A DNA stretch of 64,000 bases, from positions 45,668-109,667 of the forward strand of contig CALNHX010005296.1 in assembly GCA_940337035.1 (NCBI GenBank), read 5' to 3'. The notes below the pieces were generated by a model, which saw nothing but the letters and a program-made list of their open reading frames with translations, was not told the DNA's origin and did no database searches. Source of the DNA: Agriotes lineatus. Lineage: Eukaryota; Arthropoda; Insecta; Coleoptera; Elateridae. Below, one piece after another: positions 47,157 through 59,670 of this stretch. Position 1 is the stretch's first letter. Every line of letters begins with the position of its first letter. The translations under genes and the position numbers were made by a program.

Positions 47157-49403
47157 ATGGTTGTGGCGCCATCTGTCGGTAACACTGGAAAGTGTCTTTC
47201 AGGAAACGGTTCAAAGTCATTCAAATCGTCACTTCTGACATAAAAAACCGACTGGGAGTGCCTTTACTTGTTGATTTATGTGCGCGCTGGAAAAGGTTCA
47301 AGGTATTCCAGTCTGCATGACAAAAACGTGAATTTTACTTGTCTACCTTATTGTAACTAACTTTAATAATTTTAATGATATTGTACCTAGTTATTTACTG
47401 CATCCTTAATATCCGATATATACAGCAATATTCTCACAAAAACTCCAAGAATGGAGCAATTAAATTTTAATGGTAACGATCTAGTAGACGTAAACGTATT
47501 TGGATAGTAAATTAATGACCGTTTTTACAAGAATGTGAGATATTAATCTATTGTAATTGCTCTGTACTAGCCAAGTATATAACATTTAGACAAGATATAA
47601 ATTACAAGTACCTAAATTTAAGTCATAGGAAATATAATATAACAGTTCATATAATGTAGATATTATTATTATATATTTAACATAAATTTGGAATAATATA
47701 CCGCGTACGAGATTTATACTTATTTAGCAGCGATTGTGTTTTTAAAAAGTATTTATTTTAATAGAAAGCGATCAAAAATAAATTTGATTGCGAGAGCCCA
47801 TGAAAAATATGACCAATGCCTACATTGCACTTTATAGAACTACATTTACACTACAATTGTAATGATTGCATGAATTGTTCGGAACATTTTTATTAATTAC
47901 TTTTTTAATTACATTTACTTTTGCCTCCGGTATGCTCAGATGCCCATGAGTTCGTTATCACCTTATCACTCAAACGTATAAATACTGGAATAAACGGTTA
48001 TAAATAAATCGTATAATATTTTTAACTAAGTACAAAATAAATCTTAATTAGTATTGGTATGTACATAAGTATTAAATAAAATTTCTTATGGTCTCTTGTG
48101 TTCTGTGTCCTTGACTGGACTGCAACCCAAATAGCACCTTAGGTTGGCTCGGTTGCTGCGCCTCGACCCTCTTAAAAGAAGTTCGAATAAAGTAGAAATG
48201 CATACACGTTGGTTTAAATCAGATAACTGAAGCGGATCTGAGACAGGCTATATTTATGCAATCAGTGAAATGGCGCGGCGTTGTTATGATTTTGCGGGAG
48301 GACAAATTCGATTGAATAAAGTGTGTTCCAGTGCCTGTGATTACACACATTATAGGCTAGGATGTTAAACTCAGCACGTCGCAAGGCTTCGTTGGTATGT
48401 AAGTTTGGGACCCCAGGAATAACTTAAACAGAATCTGGTTCCCTAAAGGGCAGTCAGCCTTTTCACGATTTGGTTTTGCGGATGTCGTTGGAAGATCGCT
48501 TACGCCCTTCAGTGCGACCCCCGGCAAAGTGAACACTGCGTTTGGTGAACTACCAGAGTGGTATCGTTGAACTAACAATGCTGTTACTACAGGTAAGCTA
48601 ATATTCGAATGAACTTTTAGGTTATAATAACCTCGGTGATACCGGTCAACGTAACGTAGTGAACGTCGGGTGCGAGGTTTAGGTTAACAGACTGTCTTAC
48701 GAGACGGTTTTCCGTCATATGGTAGAACTCTGTCAGATTCAGGTTAGGGGGGGAGTCTTACGAAACAGGTTCCTGTCACAGGGCAGATCTAGGCCAGGAA
48801 AGTATTAGGAGGAGGAAAGTCCAGGGACTCAGGTCTCAAGACTCAAGTGATTGAAATGGATGTGAAAGTTGCTTTTATACCTTTCGGTCCATGTTATCGA
48901 TGCAGTCGCTCCAGATATAATTAAGTAGGAGCGGCACTGTGCGTGCTTATACGAGACTGCTCACCGCTGGTGGACGTCTTCTTATCTTCTGTTCTAGTGT
49001 TAGGGCTATTTCACAGATTGGGCAAGTTTTACTGTTTGTAATGACTCCCGCGTTTAAGTTTATTTTTGATCTCTCTATACTATAACTTATTACACATAAA
49101 ATACGTTGGAGCGCTGGTCGTTGCACTTCAAGCGGATAAGTTAATTTAAGCGTTAACACAGAGCTGACTTACAATAACGTCTTAATCACAAGATAAATTT
49201 TATCACGAAAGATTTCAAGGTCTTTAACGGAGCCGACTTGCATTCCGATGACCGTTATCTAGAGACAGCTTGTATCCATGCAGGGTACAAGCTTACTTTT
49301 GCGCTATAAAGCAATTCTAAATACGTAACTCGAGTTGCCACTGCAAGTGTTAAGCAAATAGTGCTATAAGAACATTACTAAATTGTTAGTAGATATGTCT
49401 AAA
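47157..49403. other. Intergenic DNA, nothing recognised
   Basis: AT-rich to about 48100, then GC-richer. Around 48685-48780 an imperfect direct repeat of GTCTTACGA-AC-GGTT type occurs twice. No gene seen. Confidence 0.4.
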
Positions 49404-49525
49404 ATGACCAGCATCTACATAGCTTTATATCCAGTCTATATCCTTTTCAAATTATTTGGTTAGGCACCATTTAATATTAGATATTATTGTAACAAAAACA
49501 GTTTAAAAAACGCAAATATAGTATT

Positions 49526-50972
49526 CAGTGTGTCTATTTAGTGCGCTGTTTTTGATTACGCTTTCAGTTATTTTCCTATAAAAAGTTTTAAAAAGGTTTC
49601 CTTAATGGGATTGAAAGGAGCACATTCTAAAATTATTTTGACATAAACAGAGTGACCGAAAAACGCGTGGCTCAAAAATATTGTTTTTTTAAATGGAACA
49701 CCCTTTATTTCTTTATGGTTATTTAAGCCTCTAGAAGTTTTATGTTCAGTTCTAACTTTTCTTTTAAATTGCTTTTATCGTTTCCAACTTAATTATGAAC
49801 GTCTTTAGTATTTTTTTGTCAACATCAAGCTTTCATTTAAAACGTCACATTTTCCTCCACTTTTAAATATTTACTCCCTGAAAATTCAGGAGGTCGTTAT
49901 TTAGAATTCAAAAATTCTAACGTTTCATAAAAACGGAATATTTTAATATAGGGTGCTCAAAATACAGTTCAAATTTCAGTCTCTTTAATTTTTATTTTCT
50001 TAAATTTTCTTTATTTTGACCTCAACATATCGTACTTTAATGTAAAGAGTGTGATAAAAAAATCACGATAAATATGTACTATTTGTAGCATAGTTTTTAA
50101 TAGTGCTGATAAAAAACCGATTTGACTGTTAACCGGCTCTCGATTAACCACGGTTTTTTATATATCGAATATTCGAATACCGAAAACCTGAATATAACCG
50201 GTTCATAAACAGTTCTTTTAAATTAATTAATACATCTGATTTTAACCGGATTATAAACCGGTTTTGAAACCACTCCGTCAACCGGTTTACAAACTGGTTT
50301 TTAAACAGGTTTTTAATACGGTTCGTTAACCGATTTAAAATGAAATTATTGGTCAACCGGTTTACCGGTGTTCGAATTGTGAAAAACCGCAATTAACCGA
50401 AAGCTGGTTAACCGTCAAATCGGTTTTTACCAACACTATTACAAATATTCATCGTGAGCTTTTATTAAACGTTTATTTTTTCAAACACTTTTTACATTAA
50501 ACTACAACATGTTGTGGTGAAAATAACGAAAAGTTAGGGTTATATTATTCCTGCAATAAATATGGGGTGTTCCATTTAAAAAAGTTGCAAAGATAAAGCT
50601 TTTAGTATTTTTGTATCCTAGATGACGACCCCTCAATTTCGGTGCAAGAAATATTCAAAAGTGGGGAAAATATGATGTTTTCAATGAAAGCTTGATAATG
50701 ACAAAAAACCCTAAAAACGTTCAAAAGTTGCAAATTAAAAGTAAAGTTTAAAATAGAAGCTATAGGGGCTCGAACGGCCGTAAAGAAATACAGGGTGTTT
50801 CATTAAAGAAATTAATAGTTTTTCAAGAGAAACTTTTTGAGACATCCTGTATATATCAAAATAATTTTAACACGTGCCACCTTCAACCCCATTAGGATCG
50901 TAATAATCAAACTTTCTATCGAAAGAAAGGTAAGGGCGTAGTCGGAGATCGGCGCACTAAATGGACACCCTG
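49526..50972. mobile_element. 1447-bp long-inverted-repeat transposon in Gr copy 3
   Basis: The left arm (49526 to about 49960) and right arm (about 50560 to 50972) are inverted copies of more than 400 bp at moderate identity. Outer ends read CAGTGTGTCTATTTAGTGCG and, in reverse complement, CAGGGTGTCCATTTAGTGCG. Inner blocks include AATGGAACACCC near 49692 and the matching GGGTGTTTCATT near 50793. No transposase is present; the middle holds another MITE. Receptor coding sequence abuts both ends. Confidence 0.7.
50101..50438. mobile_element. 338-bp hAT-like MITE rich in AACCGG motifs
   Basis: Ends are TAGTGCTGATAAAAAACCGA and, in reverse complement, TAGTGTTGGTAAAAACCGAT; the inverted match goes on through a GTTAACC-GCT block. 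The interior holds a dozen or more imperfect AACCGGTT half-sites in both orientations. The TAGTG-TGG-AAAA type of terminus suggests hAT, but no 8-bp duplication is clear. Confidence 0.65.
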
Positions 50973-51399
50973 TATATAAATGATTCTCTGTACATAATTT
51001 TTTACTGTTGGAATTTCAGCTGTATTAGCATATAATGTTGTTCTATACATACCTAGAACCATAGAAGTGTACGAAATGATTTTCCAATTTGATTTAATGG
51101 TTTTCTGTGGAATGCTGCTTATTATTCATAACAAACTTAAAGGAAGAAGCGTGAACCGTTTCTGAAAGGAACTGATAAGGGTAGATGAAACAGCCCAGTA
51201 GAAAAATATAAAGCAAAAGAACAAGCATGTTAGAAGCTTCATTAGTTATACGGTTAGTAGCAGATAGTGTCGTTTCTGAAACCACAGATTATTCAGCTTA
51301 ATTCGACAATAAATCTACAAGCTATATGCTTTTTTACCTTCGCTTATTATAAATAAATTCTACAAACGATGTTTTATGCAATATTGCAATGGTATTAAT

Positions 51400-52715
51400 T
51401 AGTTAATTTTGTTTATCTCTGTTGTCAAGCAATGACTTGTCAACTAGGTTTCTATTGTAATTTTCTTAATGATATTGCTACAATAATGGTTCATGTTTAT
51501 GAAAATAATGAATGAGTGAATATGCTTATTATTTATTGGGAGTGTCGTCAAAATGCCGTTGCCCCATCGATTTTATACGCGGAACGTGTGTGTAGAAGCT
51601 AATGCTGATAATTTTGAACATATCATTTAGGTTAGATCAATTTTAGTTTAATTTTCGTTATGTAATTTTAATTCTTAATTTGAAACATTAACACTTTGTA
51701 ACGCCGTTAGTTTTGATATTTCGCAGAGGTGGTAAATGAAAAAAAAGGTTACTTTTTTAGGTTTATATCCTGGTAGAAGAAAAGAATCAACTTAAAAATT
51801 ACCCTGTATATACAGTGTGTCCCCGGATAAGTGAAACGACTCTTGTAAAAGGTAAAATATTCTTGATTAAAATTTTTATTTTTTGGGGGTAGCCCTGCTT
51901 GGTTAAAGGCGAATTTCTAACAGCATTTCAGTTTTGAAAAATCAAGTATGTCTTGGACATTTTTAAAAAACCTATTTTACTGTAGAGTAGCGTGCCTTTT
52001 ATGTAGCAAAATACGACAAAAAGTTATTAAGAGAAGTTATTTAGAATCAACATTTAGGCTCCTATACCAAATTTCAAAATCCTCGGCCAACTTTGATCTC
52101 TGATATTTTATTTTGTTGAGATCCCATATCAAACAATTTTACTTTTAACAAAAACTGCTATGGAAAAACAAATATTTTTAATAAAGTTGTTTATTTCATA
52201 ATAAAAAACCTTTGTTAAAAATAAAATTCTTTGATTTTGGAAATAAACATTCAAGACATATTTGTCACATAAAAGACACTTTACTTAGTTAGAAAATGTA
52301 GTTTTTCGTAAATCCAAAAAGTGCTATTTTTCGGAAATTAAGCAAGATGTCAATGATATTTTTTATTGTGTGATAGTTTTACCTGACTGAACAATCTCAA
52401 GGCCAGAAAACTTTTTTTCGTAAAATGTATCTCTATCTTGACTAGTAAATGCATGTTTCGTAATTATTTTTTAAAAATTTAAAATGTTACTGATAACGGA
52501 AGTCACGTGACAACTTTTGTTTGGCCCATTTAAAATCACTTTGCAACCGCCTCTGTTCGTCAGTGTTTGATTTTCCAAGAAATTCTAAATAATTTCTTTT
52601 TCATTGGTGCCAGCTTTTTGGCGATCACTTTATTTATTATTTGTTTATAATAATTTTCTTACGTAGTGCACACTGTAGTTTGCGAATTTAAATTCGGCGC
52701 CGAGATGTCCGGCTT
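51400..52715. other. Non-coding insertion debris between Gr pieces
   Basis: Contains CCCTGTATATACAGTGTGTCC (about 51801-51821) at the edge of a long AT-rich stretch, which resembles the termini of insect inverted-repeat elements. No matching right end was found. Confidence 0.4.
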
Positions 52716-52728
52716 CGACCTTATCGAA

Positions 52729-53133
52729 TGTTGATAAAATCCATTTTAGTAACTCAATTCAAAATGCATCTGGTACAATAAAACCGATCTGTGAGAAGTT
52801 TTAACAGTATTCTAACTTACCTACCGCGCAGTCAGATTAATAGCCAGCGGGGCACTATACTGAATTTAAAAGGGAATCCCAGCCTGAGATTAAAAGAGTT
52901 TCTTGCTTTACTAGCTAGCTTTCAAACATAATTGATTGGTAGATAAATAAATTATAAAAAAGAACTGCATTTTTTGATCAGTAAAATTTTACAGTTTACA
53001 AACGGTGGCTTCACATTATAATTTTTATAATTAAATATTTTTAAACAACCACATAAGACACCTGATCCATTGCAAAAGTGAATCAATAGTCCATTAAACT
53101 GTCCCAGTACAAACATTAAGGAGATCCATTACA
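52729..53133 (+). repeat. 5' LTR of the Ty3-type element
   Basis: TGTTGATAAAATC... to ...ATCCATTACA, 405 bp, with close similarity to 58665-59119. The start could lie up to 12 bp further left because ACCTTATCGAA precedes TG at both LTRs. Confidence 0.75.
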
Positions 53134-53140
53134 AAATAAT

Positions 53141-53156
53141 TGGCGTCCCAACATGT
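53141..53156 (+). other. Primer binding site of the Ty3-type element
   Basis: TGGCGTCCCAACATGT begins 7 bp after the 5' LTR. The TGGCG-CCCAAC form is the usual complement to a host tRNA 3' end in LTR elements. Confidence 0.6.
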
Positions 53157-53322
53157 CGGCAAATTTTAATTAGAAATAATGATTGGTACAGCAATTGAAC
53201 AATATTTAGCCAGGATAGGTGAATATTCTCAAATTTATTTTGAAACCTGTATTTGTTGTGTGGGTAACTTGTACGTGAGTGCAAGCGTTCGATTCGGATC
53301 AATTTCACAATAGTTCAGCAAG

Positions 53323-55221
53323 ATGGCAGATAAACGCTCACTGAGAAGGCAAAGGAAAATTGAAGAAGGCAGGGAAGAAGAACTGCAAACAGAAGAAGTG
53401 ACCGAAATGCCAGATCAACAGGTAACAGAACAGCAACAACAGGGGGATCAAGCGGAAGAGCAGCAACCCCAAGCCTCAAGCCAAGCGACCGAATTGGGTG
53501 CAGTCATGGAAATGATGCTTCAGAAGTTAAAAATAGAAGCGGAACAACGAAATCAAAGATTACGAGAGACAATCACACAGAGTTTACAACAGATGGAGAA
53601 GAGAGCATATGAAACGACACAGAGCATACAAGAATTAAAACAAGATGCTGAAAAGACCGCACAGAATGTGCTAGAAATAAAAAGAAAAGCTGAAGAGCGT
53701 GAACAAAGGCTTCAGGAAGCAATTCGAGACGAGGTGCAAGAGCTTAAACAGGATGCGGGGGTGAGAGAGAAAAGGGGGTATGATCATACAAATTTTATGG
53801 TTGATGGCCTAAGACAAGCGTTGACAAGAATGGAAGAACAAAATAAGGAAGAAGTGCAAGCAAGAATTGACGGTTTCGAACAGAAATTAGAAGGATTTAA
53901 GGAAACTACGAAAGATGAGATACAGCATGAAGTGTTACAAGTAGTCGGAGAAGAATTAAACAGGAAATAAGAAGAGATAAAGGACATCATTATCAGAATG
54001 GAAACAAAAACGCAGGGACAATTGGTACAGCAACAGGATAAGTTACAAAAGGTAGACCAGGAATTAGATAGCATGAAAAATAAGGTCTAGAAGAGGTGGA
54101 AAAAGGCACAAGAAGAACGAAGCCAGAACGCGGTCCGGATCACCAGAATGGCCGAGAAAGTCACTCGGGAACTACAAGAGATTAACGAAAGGATAGAACA
54201 AGCTCACGAACACCCGACGAGTGTGGCACAGCCGAGCATCATTACTGAAATGGTCGCGAGATTTGAGGGAAGATATAACGAGCTACCGATGATATTGTTA
54301 GCAAAGCTTGACGACCTGATGAGAACGGTGCCGACGGAATGCCGGAGGTTACAGATAATAAATATGGCCATGCGAGAAAATGCGGAGATTTGGCACAGCA
54401 TTGTCAAGTGCAAATATTCTACTTACAAAGAGTTTAAAGACCTATTCACCGAGCAATATTGGCCCAATACTCATCAAGCCCAAGTCAGAACTGAACTAAC
54501 GTCGGGAAAATACATCGACAAAGAGGGATCTCGAGAAATCTATGTAATGCACAGATACAATAAAGCACAGCATTTAACGCCGAAGCTGACAGAGGAAGAA
54601 ATCATTCAGCATCTGTCAAGGCACCTTGCGGCTGCGATCACAAGAGCTGTCGCAGTGCAAAATGTGAAGACACTACGAGATTTCCTTGAGATAGTCCGCA
54701 ATTATAATTTAGCAGTTTTTAATGAACGAGGGGAAACTATGAGAAATGATTATCAAAATTCTAGAAAAAGAAAGTTAGACGACACTTTCGAAAACAAATT
54801 TAGGCAAAACAGGAATAATTTTAATAATAACTACAATAGGCAAGAGGGAAGAAATTTAGGCAGTAACAATTATAATAGGGGATACAACCAACACAGAGGA
54901 TATAATAACAATTGGGAAAACCAGAACCGGCCAAACTACAATAGGGGGGATAACAGGAGAAATTACGAGGAATTAATCGAAGAGAGAAACAAGAAAATGT
55001 GCCAGGAGATGGACCACCAACAGAACAGAGACCGCAACTACATTAACACGATGTTTGCTGAGAGAAGTGGCAATGTTAACAACCATGAAGACCTGAACAA
55101 GATAGAAATAGTAGAGGTGCATGAAGAGCCCTCCAGAGACAAAAAAAACTCAATTTTTGTAGAATTTGTGAATAGTAGTAGTAATAAACAAGTCGGGGGA
55201 ATTTCTATTAGAGGAAAATGA
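53323..55221 (+). pseudogene. Ty3-type gag remnant
   Basis: One frame runs from ATG 53323 to TGA 55219-55221 but is broken by TAA at 53968-53970 and TAG at 54088-54090. The first part (about 215 codons) is glutamine- and glutamate-rich and predicted coiled coil. The part from 54148 carries the retrotransposon gag fold, with FKDLFTEQYWP and LSRHLAAAITRAV, and ends in an asparagine-, arginine- and tyrosine-rich stretch (about 54780-54980) that likely binds nucleic acid in place of a zinc knuckle. It would form the particle shell if intact. Confidence 0.8.
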
Positions 55222-55252
55222 GGAAAAGGTCACAAGCTCATGTCTACCTTTT

Positions 55253-56032
55253 ATGAAATTGCGAATTTTAGACCGGGAATATTACGCGCTAATTGATAGC
55301 GGTGCAATGGTTTCATTAGTACAAGAAGAAGTCATAAGCAATCATCTGAATGTTTTACAAAGCAATATCATCAAAGTTAATAAAATCTATTTATTGTCCG
55401 CAACAAGGAAGATCTCTACTACAAACAAAGTATTGGCAATCAAAATCAGTATTAATGGAGAAGAATATGATGTCCGATTTTACATAGTATCTGCCTTAAA
55501 TGTACAATTTGTGATAGGAGTCGATATTATTCAGCAAGTTGGAATTAAAATTGATGGAATGCAAAAGTGCATCCAAATAAATGATATAGGAAGGCCTTGG
55601 TCTGTATTCAAGTACGGGGATCAAGAGCATCAAAATTGTTGCCTAGCTGAAATGAAAGCAGGAGACGATACAATTTGTTGCCTAGCCAAAAGTGCAGGAG
55701 ACGATATGATTTGTTGCCTAGGAGACGAAGTGGTTATTAATAATTATGCGATAATAGAAGGAATGCTGGATGATGAGCAGATAGGGGTTGAATACTTACA
55801 ATATAATGGCAGAAATATGGATATAGTAGAGAAGAATAAAGATATAATAAACCAGAAAACCGGACAAGCAAAGAAATATTGCCATAAACTTGTTGTCGAC
55901 GAAACAATGGGCTTTAAAAGTAAAACGTATCCCATACCATTTGCACAGCGCGAAAAAGTAAAACATGAGTTACAACAGATGCTTGATGATGATGTAATAG
56001 AACACTCGAAAACAAACTTCGTTAACCCATAG
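55253..56032 (+). pseudogene. Ty3-type protease and start of reverse transcriptase, broken
   Basis: This frame is shifted relative to gag, as is usual for pro-pol. ALIDSGAMVSLV near the start holds the D-S-G active site of a retropepsin-like aspartic protease, and FVIGVDIIQQVG closes that domain. A spacer contains three near-repeats of a DD-CCLA motif. The region from about 55870 begins the reverse transcriptase (KTYPIPFAQREKV). A TAG at 56030-56032 stops it where the family continues. Confidence 0.8.
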
Positions 56033-56924
56033 TGGTGGTGAAGAAAAGCGACGGCAGTCTTAAGTTATGTCTAGATGCACGTAGGATTAATCAAATTACG
56101 AAACCCCAATATGAAACTCCGTAGACAATTGATGCCTTGTTGAGTCAAATATGGTACAAGAAAGTATTGACAGAACTAGATTTGAAAAACTCATTTTGGC
56201 TGATCCCGTTACATGAGGACTCAAGGAAGTACACCGGATTCTGCATAGAGGCAAAATTTTTTTATTTTAAGGTGGTCCCGTTCGGTTTGACTACGTCACG
56301 TGCAGCATTGGTTGGATCCATGCAACAGATACTAAATAAATATGATCAATTTTGTGTGCACTACATAGATGATATTTTGATATTTTTACGAGATGTGGAA
56401 CAACATTTGGAACACTTAGAATTAGTAATAAGCACTTTGAATGATAACGGACTGAAGTTGAATTTAGCCAAGTGTCAATTCATGAAAGCAAATGTGGGCT
56501 ACTTGGGATACAAAATTAGGAACAATGGGGTAGCAATTAGCGACACCAGAATAGATGAAATAAGGAATTTGCCTCGCCCCAAGAATTTAAAAACATTAAG
56601 AGGATTACTGGGGTTATTAAATTATTATAAAAAGTTCATAGCTAATTACTCTGAATTGAAGTTGCCATGGGTCGAGTTGCTGCAAAAGCATACCAAGTGG
56701 ATATGGAACGAAGTGAGAGAAAGAAGGCATTTAATAATCTAAAGCAAAAATTTCATGAAGGATTGCTACTCAAGTATCCAAACTTTAAGGAAAGCTTCAT
56801 AAAGGACGGATGCGTCAAACATGGCAGTAGCAGCCGAGCTGATACAGATGCAAGAAGGAGTAGATGTTCCGATTTGTTTCATATCACGAATCTTAAAGGA
56901 GTAACGAAAACACCTACGAATTAA
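56033..56924 (+). pseudogene. Ty3-type reverse transcriptase and start of RNase H, broken
   Basis: Continues pol in another frame, with a further stop near 56122. The open part 56137-56742 holds LTELDLKNSFW, VVPFGLTTS and the catalytic HYIDDILIF box (Y-I-D-D), then the connection block ending in LNYYKKFIANYSEL. A shift near 56720 moves the frame; an RNase H-like beginning with TDAS follows near 56820 and is lost by 56924. Integrase is missing. Confidence 0.8.
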
Positions 56925-56999
56925 TCAATGAAGTGGATAATAGAATCAAAGGGCGCTTTCACATTTCGCCAATGTACCTATACTTAAATAGTACAGATG

Positions 57000-58664
57000 A
57001 GAATAGGGTAGATTAATTATTAAAAAATGTTGAGCCACACTCAGTAAATAGGTTAGTTTAGGTACAATAGGTTAGTTAAAATAGTAATTAGATTGAATTT
57101 AACGTTAAACTAGAAATGGAAATAAGCCATGTGTAAGATTGAACTGATTAAAAAAGGGTATTGGAGTCATCCAAGAAAAATTTGTGACAATTAAAATGAC
57201 TACGCATGCCACTCGACGTAAGCCAAGAAATAATAGCCATGCGAGGTAATTTTAATTATCAAAAATTAGAGGGAACATGCAATGGTATTAAGCCCTGGGC
57301 TCAGCTCTGCTTGTAGTTTAATTCAAAAGTGATTCACTTAAGCACAGAGTTGGGGTAATTTGTTTAGCTGCGAAACTAAAATGTAAATATCGTTCAATAA
57401 ATGCATCGAGATAGATGATTGAATTTAAAACAAGTATTTGAATAATGAACGCAGGAAATAAAGCTCGTTTATTCACAGGTTGAGTGTGATATCTTAAAAA
57501 TTAATTAAATAAATTTGGGCATAATTAAAGCCAATTCAGATTAGATTCAATTTATCACAGAAAGGTTGCTAAGTGTAAGAGATTGTAGCGTAGCATTCAA
57601 TTAAATAAACAGGAATCGTTGTATGAACAATCTCATGTAAGGTATAAGAAGCTAAAATCATACGAAAGAATAATGCAAAGAGCAAAGAGCAAAATCTTAG
57701 AAGAAAAGGGATTGGGCAGTTTGTTAGATTGAATTGGAATGCAAGAATTAGCAAGGAAATGGAGACAATTAAAATTTTAGAAGAAAATTACACAGACAGG
57801 ATGTGGAACAAGTGAGTGCTATGAACTCTTAAAAAAGGCTAATAAATGCAAGTGCGCGATTGAGGACAATTTAATTAAAAACAAACGTGAAAGTGGCGCC
57901 AATAGACGTTAAAACGCATTATGAACAAACAATAATTTTAAATGTAGAATATTTGTAAAATGTTTTAGTTATAAGAAATTTATGTTAAAAAGTAGTGTCA
58001 TTGAACATAGTTAATATCCGTTTTTAAACATTTAGATAGGCAATTGTCATTAACGGAATTTGTGCTCCTGAATAAAATTAGATTTCATGTAGTAAATCTG
58101 CATATTTTAAAATAAAAACCAGCCAGTTACAATCAGTGTTTTACCTAGTTTTCGTGGTAGTGTTTGTAGCAAAATCCGACACAAAAAGTTATTTAATCTA
58201 AAAAGGGGGCTTCCGATCATCATCGGCAGGAGTGTGAGATCTGCGACCAGCCAACGTAAGCATCGGGGAAACTGGATCAGCATCCCAGGACGAAGAACAG
58301 CAGTGTGCAACCATCTACGAGGGGTTCCAGCACCAGGGAACCGATAGTAGCCCCGAGACATCGAAAACCAGGTTCCGCAATCCGCAGGCGATCGACAAAA
58401 CCAGGTACTGAGTTTATCCTATAATTAACGCTGTTAGACCCGGGAAGAAGTTACGAGCATCAGGCAGGCGATATTACCGAGCAGAATTCCAAGATTTACA
58501 GCAACAGAGAAGGCCGCATATGAAGAAAATTCCAAGTTGAGGTTATGTAATTCCGAACCGACGCTCCTAAAAACAAATGCCTAATTTTATCCGCGGATTT
58601 TGCTGAAACAAAAGATTGCCAGTGACGCGAAGAGCGGGATTATTTAAATTATTACCTTATCGAA
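57000..58664 (+). repeat. Non-coding 3' part of the Ty3-type element
   Basis: No coding sequence. Two polypurine candidates are visible: AAAAAGGGGG near 58200 and GCGAAGAGCGGGA near 58627-58639, the latter closer to the LTR. Similar sequence occurs at 1885-3060 and 6235-6660. Confidence 0.6.
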
Positions 58665-59119
58665 TGTTGATAAAATCTATTTTAGTAACTCAATTCAAAA
58701 CGCATCTTGTACAATAAAACTGATCTGTGAGAAATTTTAACAGTATTCTAACTTACCTACCGCGTAGTCAGATTAATACTGTGCCAGCGGCGCACTATAC
58801 TGAATTTAAAAGGGGATACCAGCCTGAGATTAAAATAGTTTCTTGCTTTACTAGCTAGCTTTCAAGTATAATTGATTGGTAGATAAATAAATTATAAAAA
58901 AGTGCGTACGACCATTTTTTATTGTGATTAAATACAAAAGAGAACTGTACATGCTTATCAGTCAAATTTTACAATTAAATTTTGCAAACGGTGGCTTCAC
59001 ATTATAATCTTTATAATTAAATATTTTCAAACCACCACATAAGACACCTGATCCATTGCAAAAGTAAATCAATAGTCCATTAAACTGTCCCAGTACAAAC
59101 ATTAAGGAGATCCATTACA
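58665..59119 (+). repeat. 3' LTR of the Ty3-type element
   Basis: 455 bp, TGTTGATAAAATC to ATCCATTACA, matching the 5' LTR but with an extra 36-bp piece near 58904-58940. Confidence 0.75.
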
Positions 59120-59120
59120 A

Positions 59121-59490
59121 TCGTTTCGGCGATCCTTTGTGTACAATGCTGTAACCGCTTACAATGGCATTCCACATAAAATAAAACAATACTCGATGAT
59201 ACAATTCAAAAAACATTTACATAAATATCTATTGAATCATTAACTATAGCCTGATCAAACAATTTATTTTTCTTATTTTTTTTTCCTTTTTTTTAAATAT
59301 ATTATACGTTTCTTGAGTATTTACATGGCATATAGAGTTGAATTTTAGTTTAGTTTGTGTAACACATATTAAATTTATTTTGTGTAACAACAATACATTC
59401 TTAGTTGGTTAAGTGGAAGAACAGCCTTAGCTGAACTTCGCCAACTTTAAAAATAAAGAGGATTTATTATTATTATTATTATTGTTATTA
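59121..59490 (+). mobile_element. 5'-truncated LINE 3' end
   Basis: The frame RRSFVYNAVTAYNGIPHKI, then FKKHLHKYLLNH and a stop, is the C-terminal tail typical of LINE reverse-transcriptase polyproteins. It is followed by a non-coding part, AATAAAG near 59452, and an (ATT)n tail (about 59463-59496), as in jockey- or CR1-like LINEs. It abuts the Ty3 3' LTR on the left and receptor coding sequence on the right. Confidence 0.7.
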
Positions 59491-59670
59491 TTATATATTG
59501 CTATTAAATATAGATTTGAAAGTTTGAGCCAATACTGGACCATTTACATAGCTATTGCAGAGGATTTAAAAGTTGACACACTCATTCTTTCTATTACAAA
59601 AGTATCTAGAATATATCAAGACGTTGGTGTGCTTAGCACAACTTTTAATAAGACGTATTCAGCACCAATT

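Larger units (their letters stand above)
52729..59119 (+). mobile_element. Ty3/gypsy-type LTR retrotransposon, internally deleted and broken
   Basis: Two LTRs (52729-53133 and 58665-59119) flank gag, protease and reverse-transcriptase remnants in the standard order. The integrase core and most of RNase H are absent: the RNase H reading stops near 56900 and only a short possible pol C-terminal piece follows. A long non-coding 3' part (about 57000-58650) matches repeats at 1.9-3.0 and 6.2-6.7 kb. The LTRs differ by point changes and a 36-bp indel, so the insertion is not recent. No env gene is seen. A target duplication could not be shown; the same 12 bases precede both LTRs. Confidence 0.85.

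Noticed and set aside
54204..54413. - strand frame opposite gag
   Set aside because: Shadow of the gag reading on the + strand.
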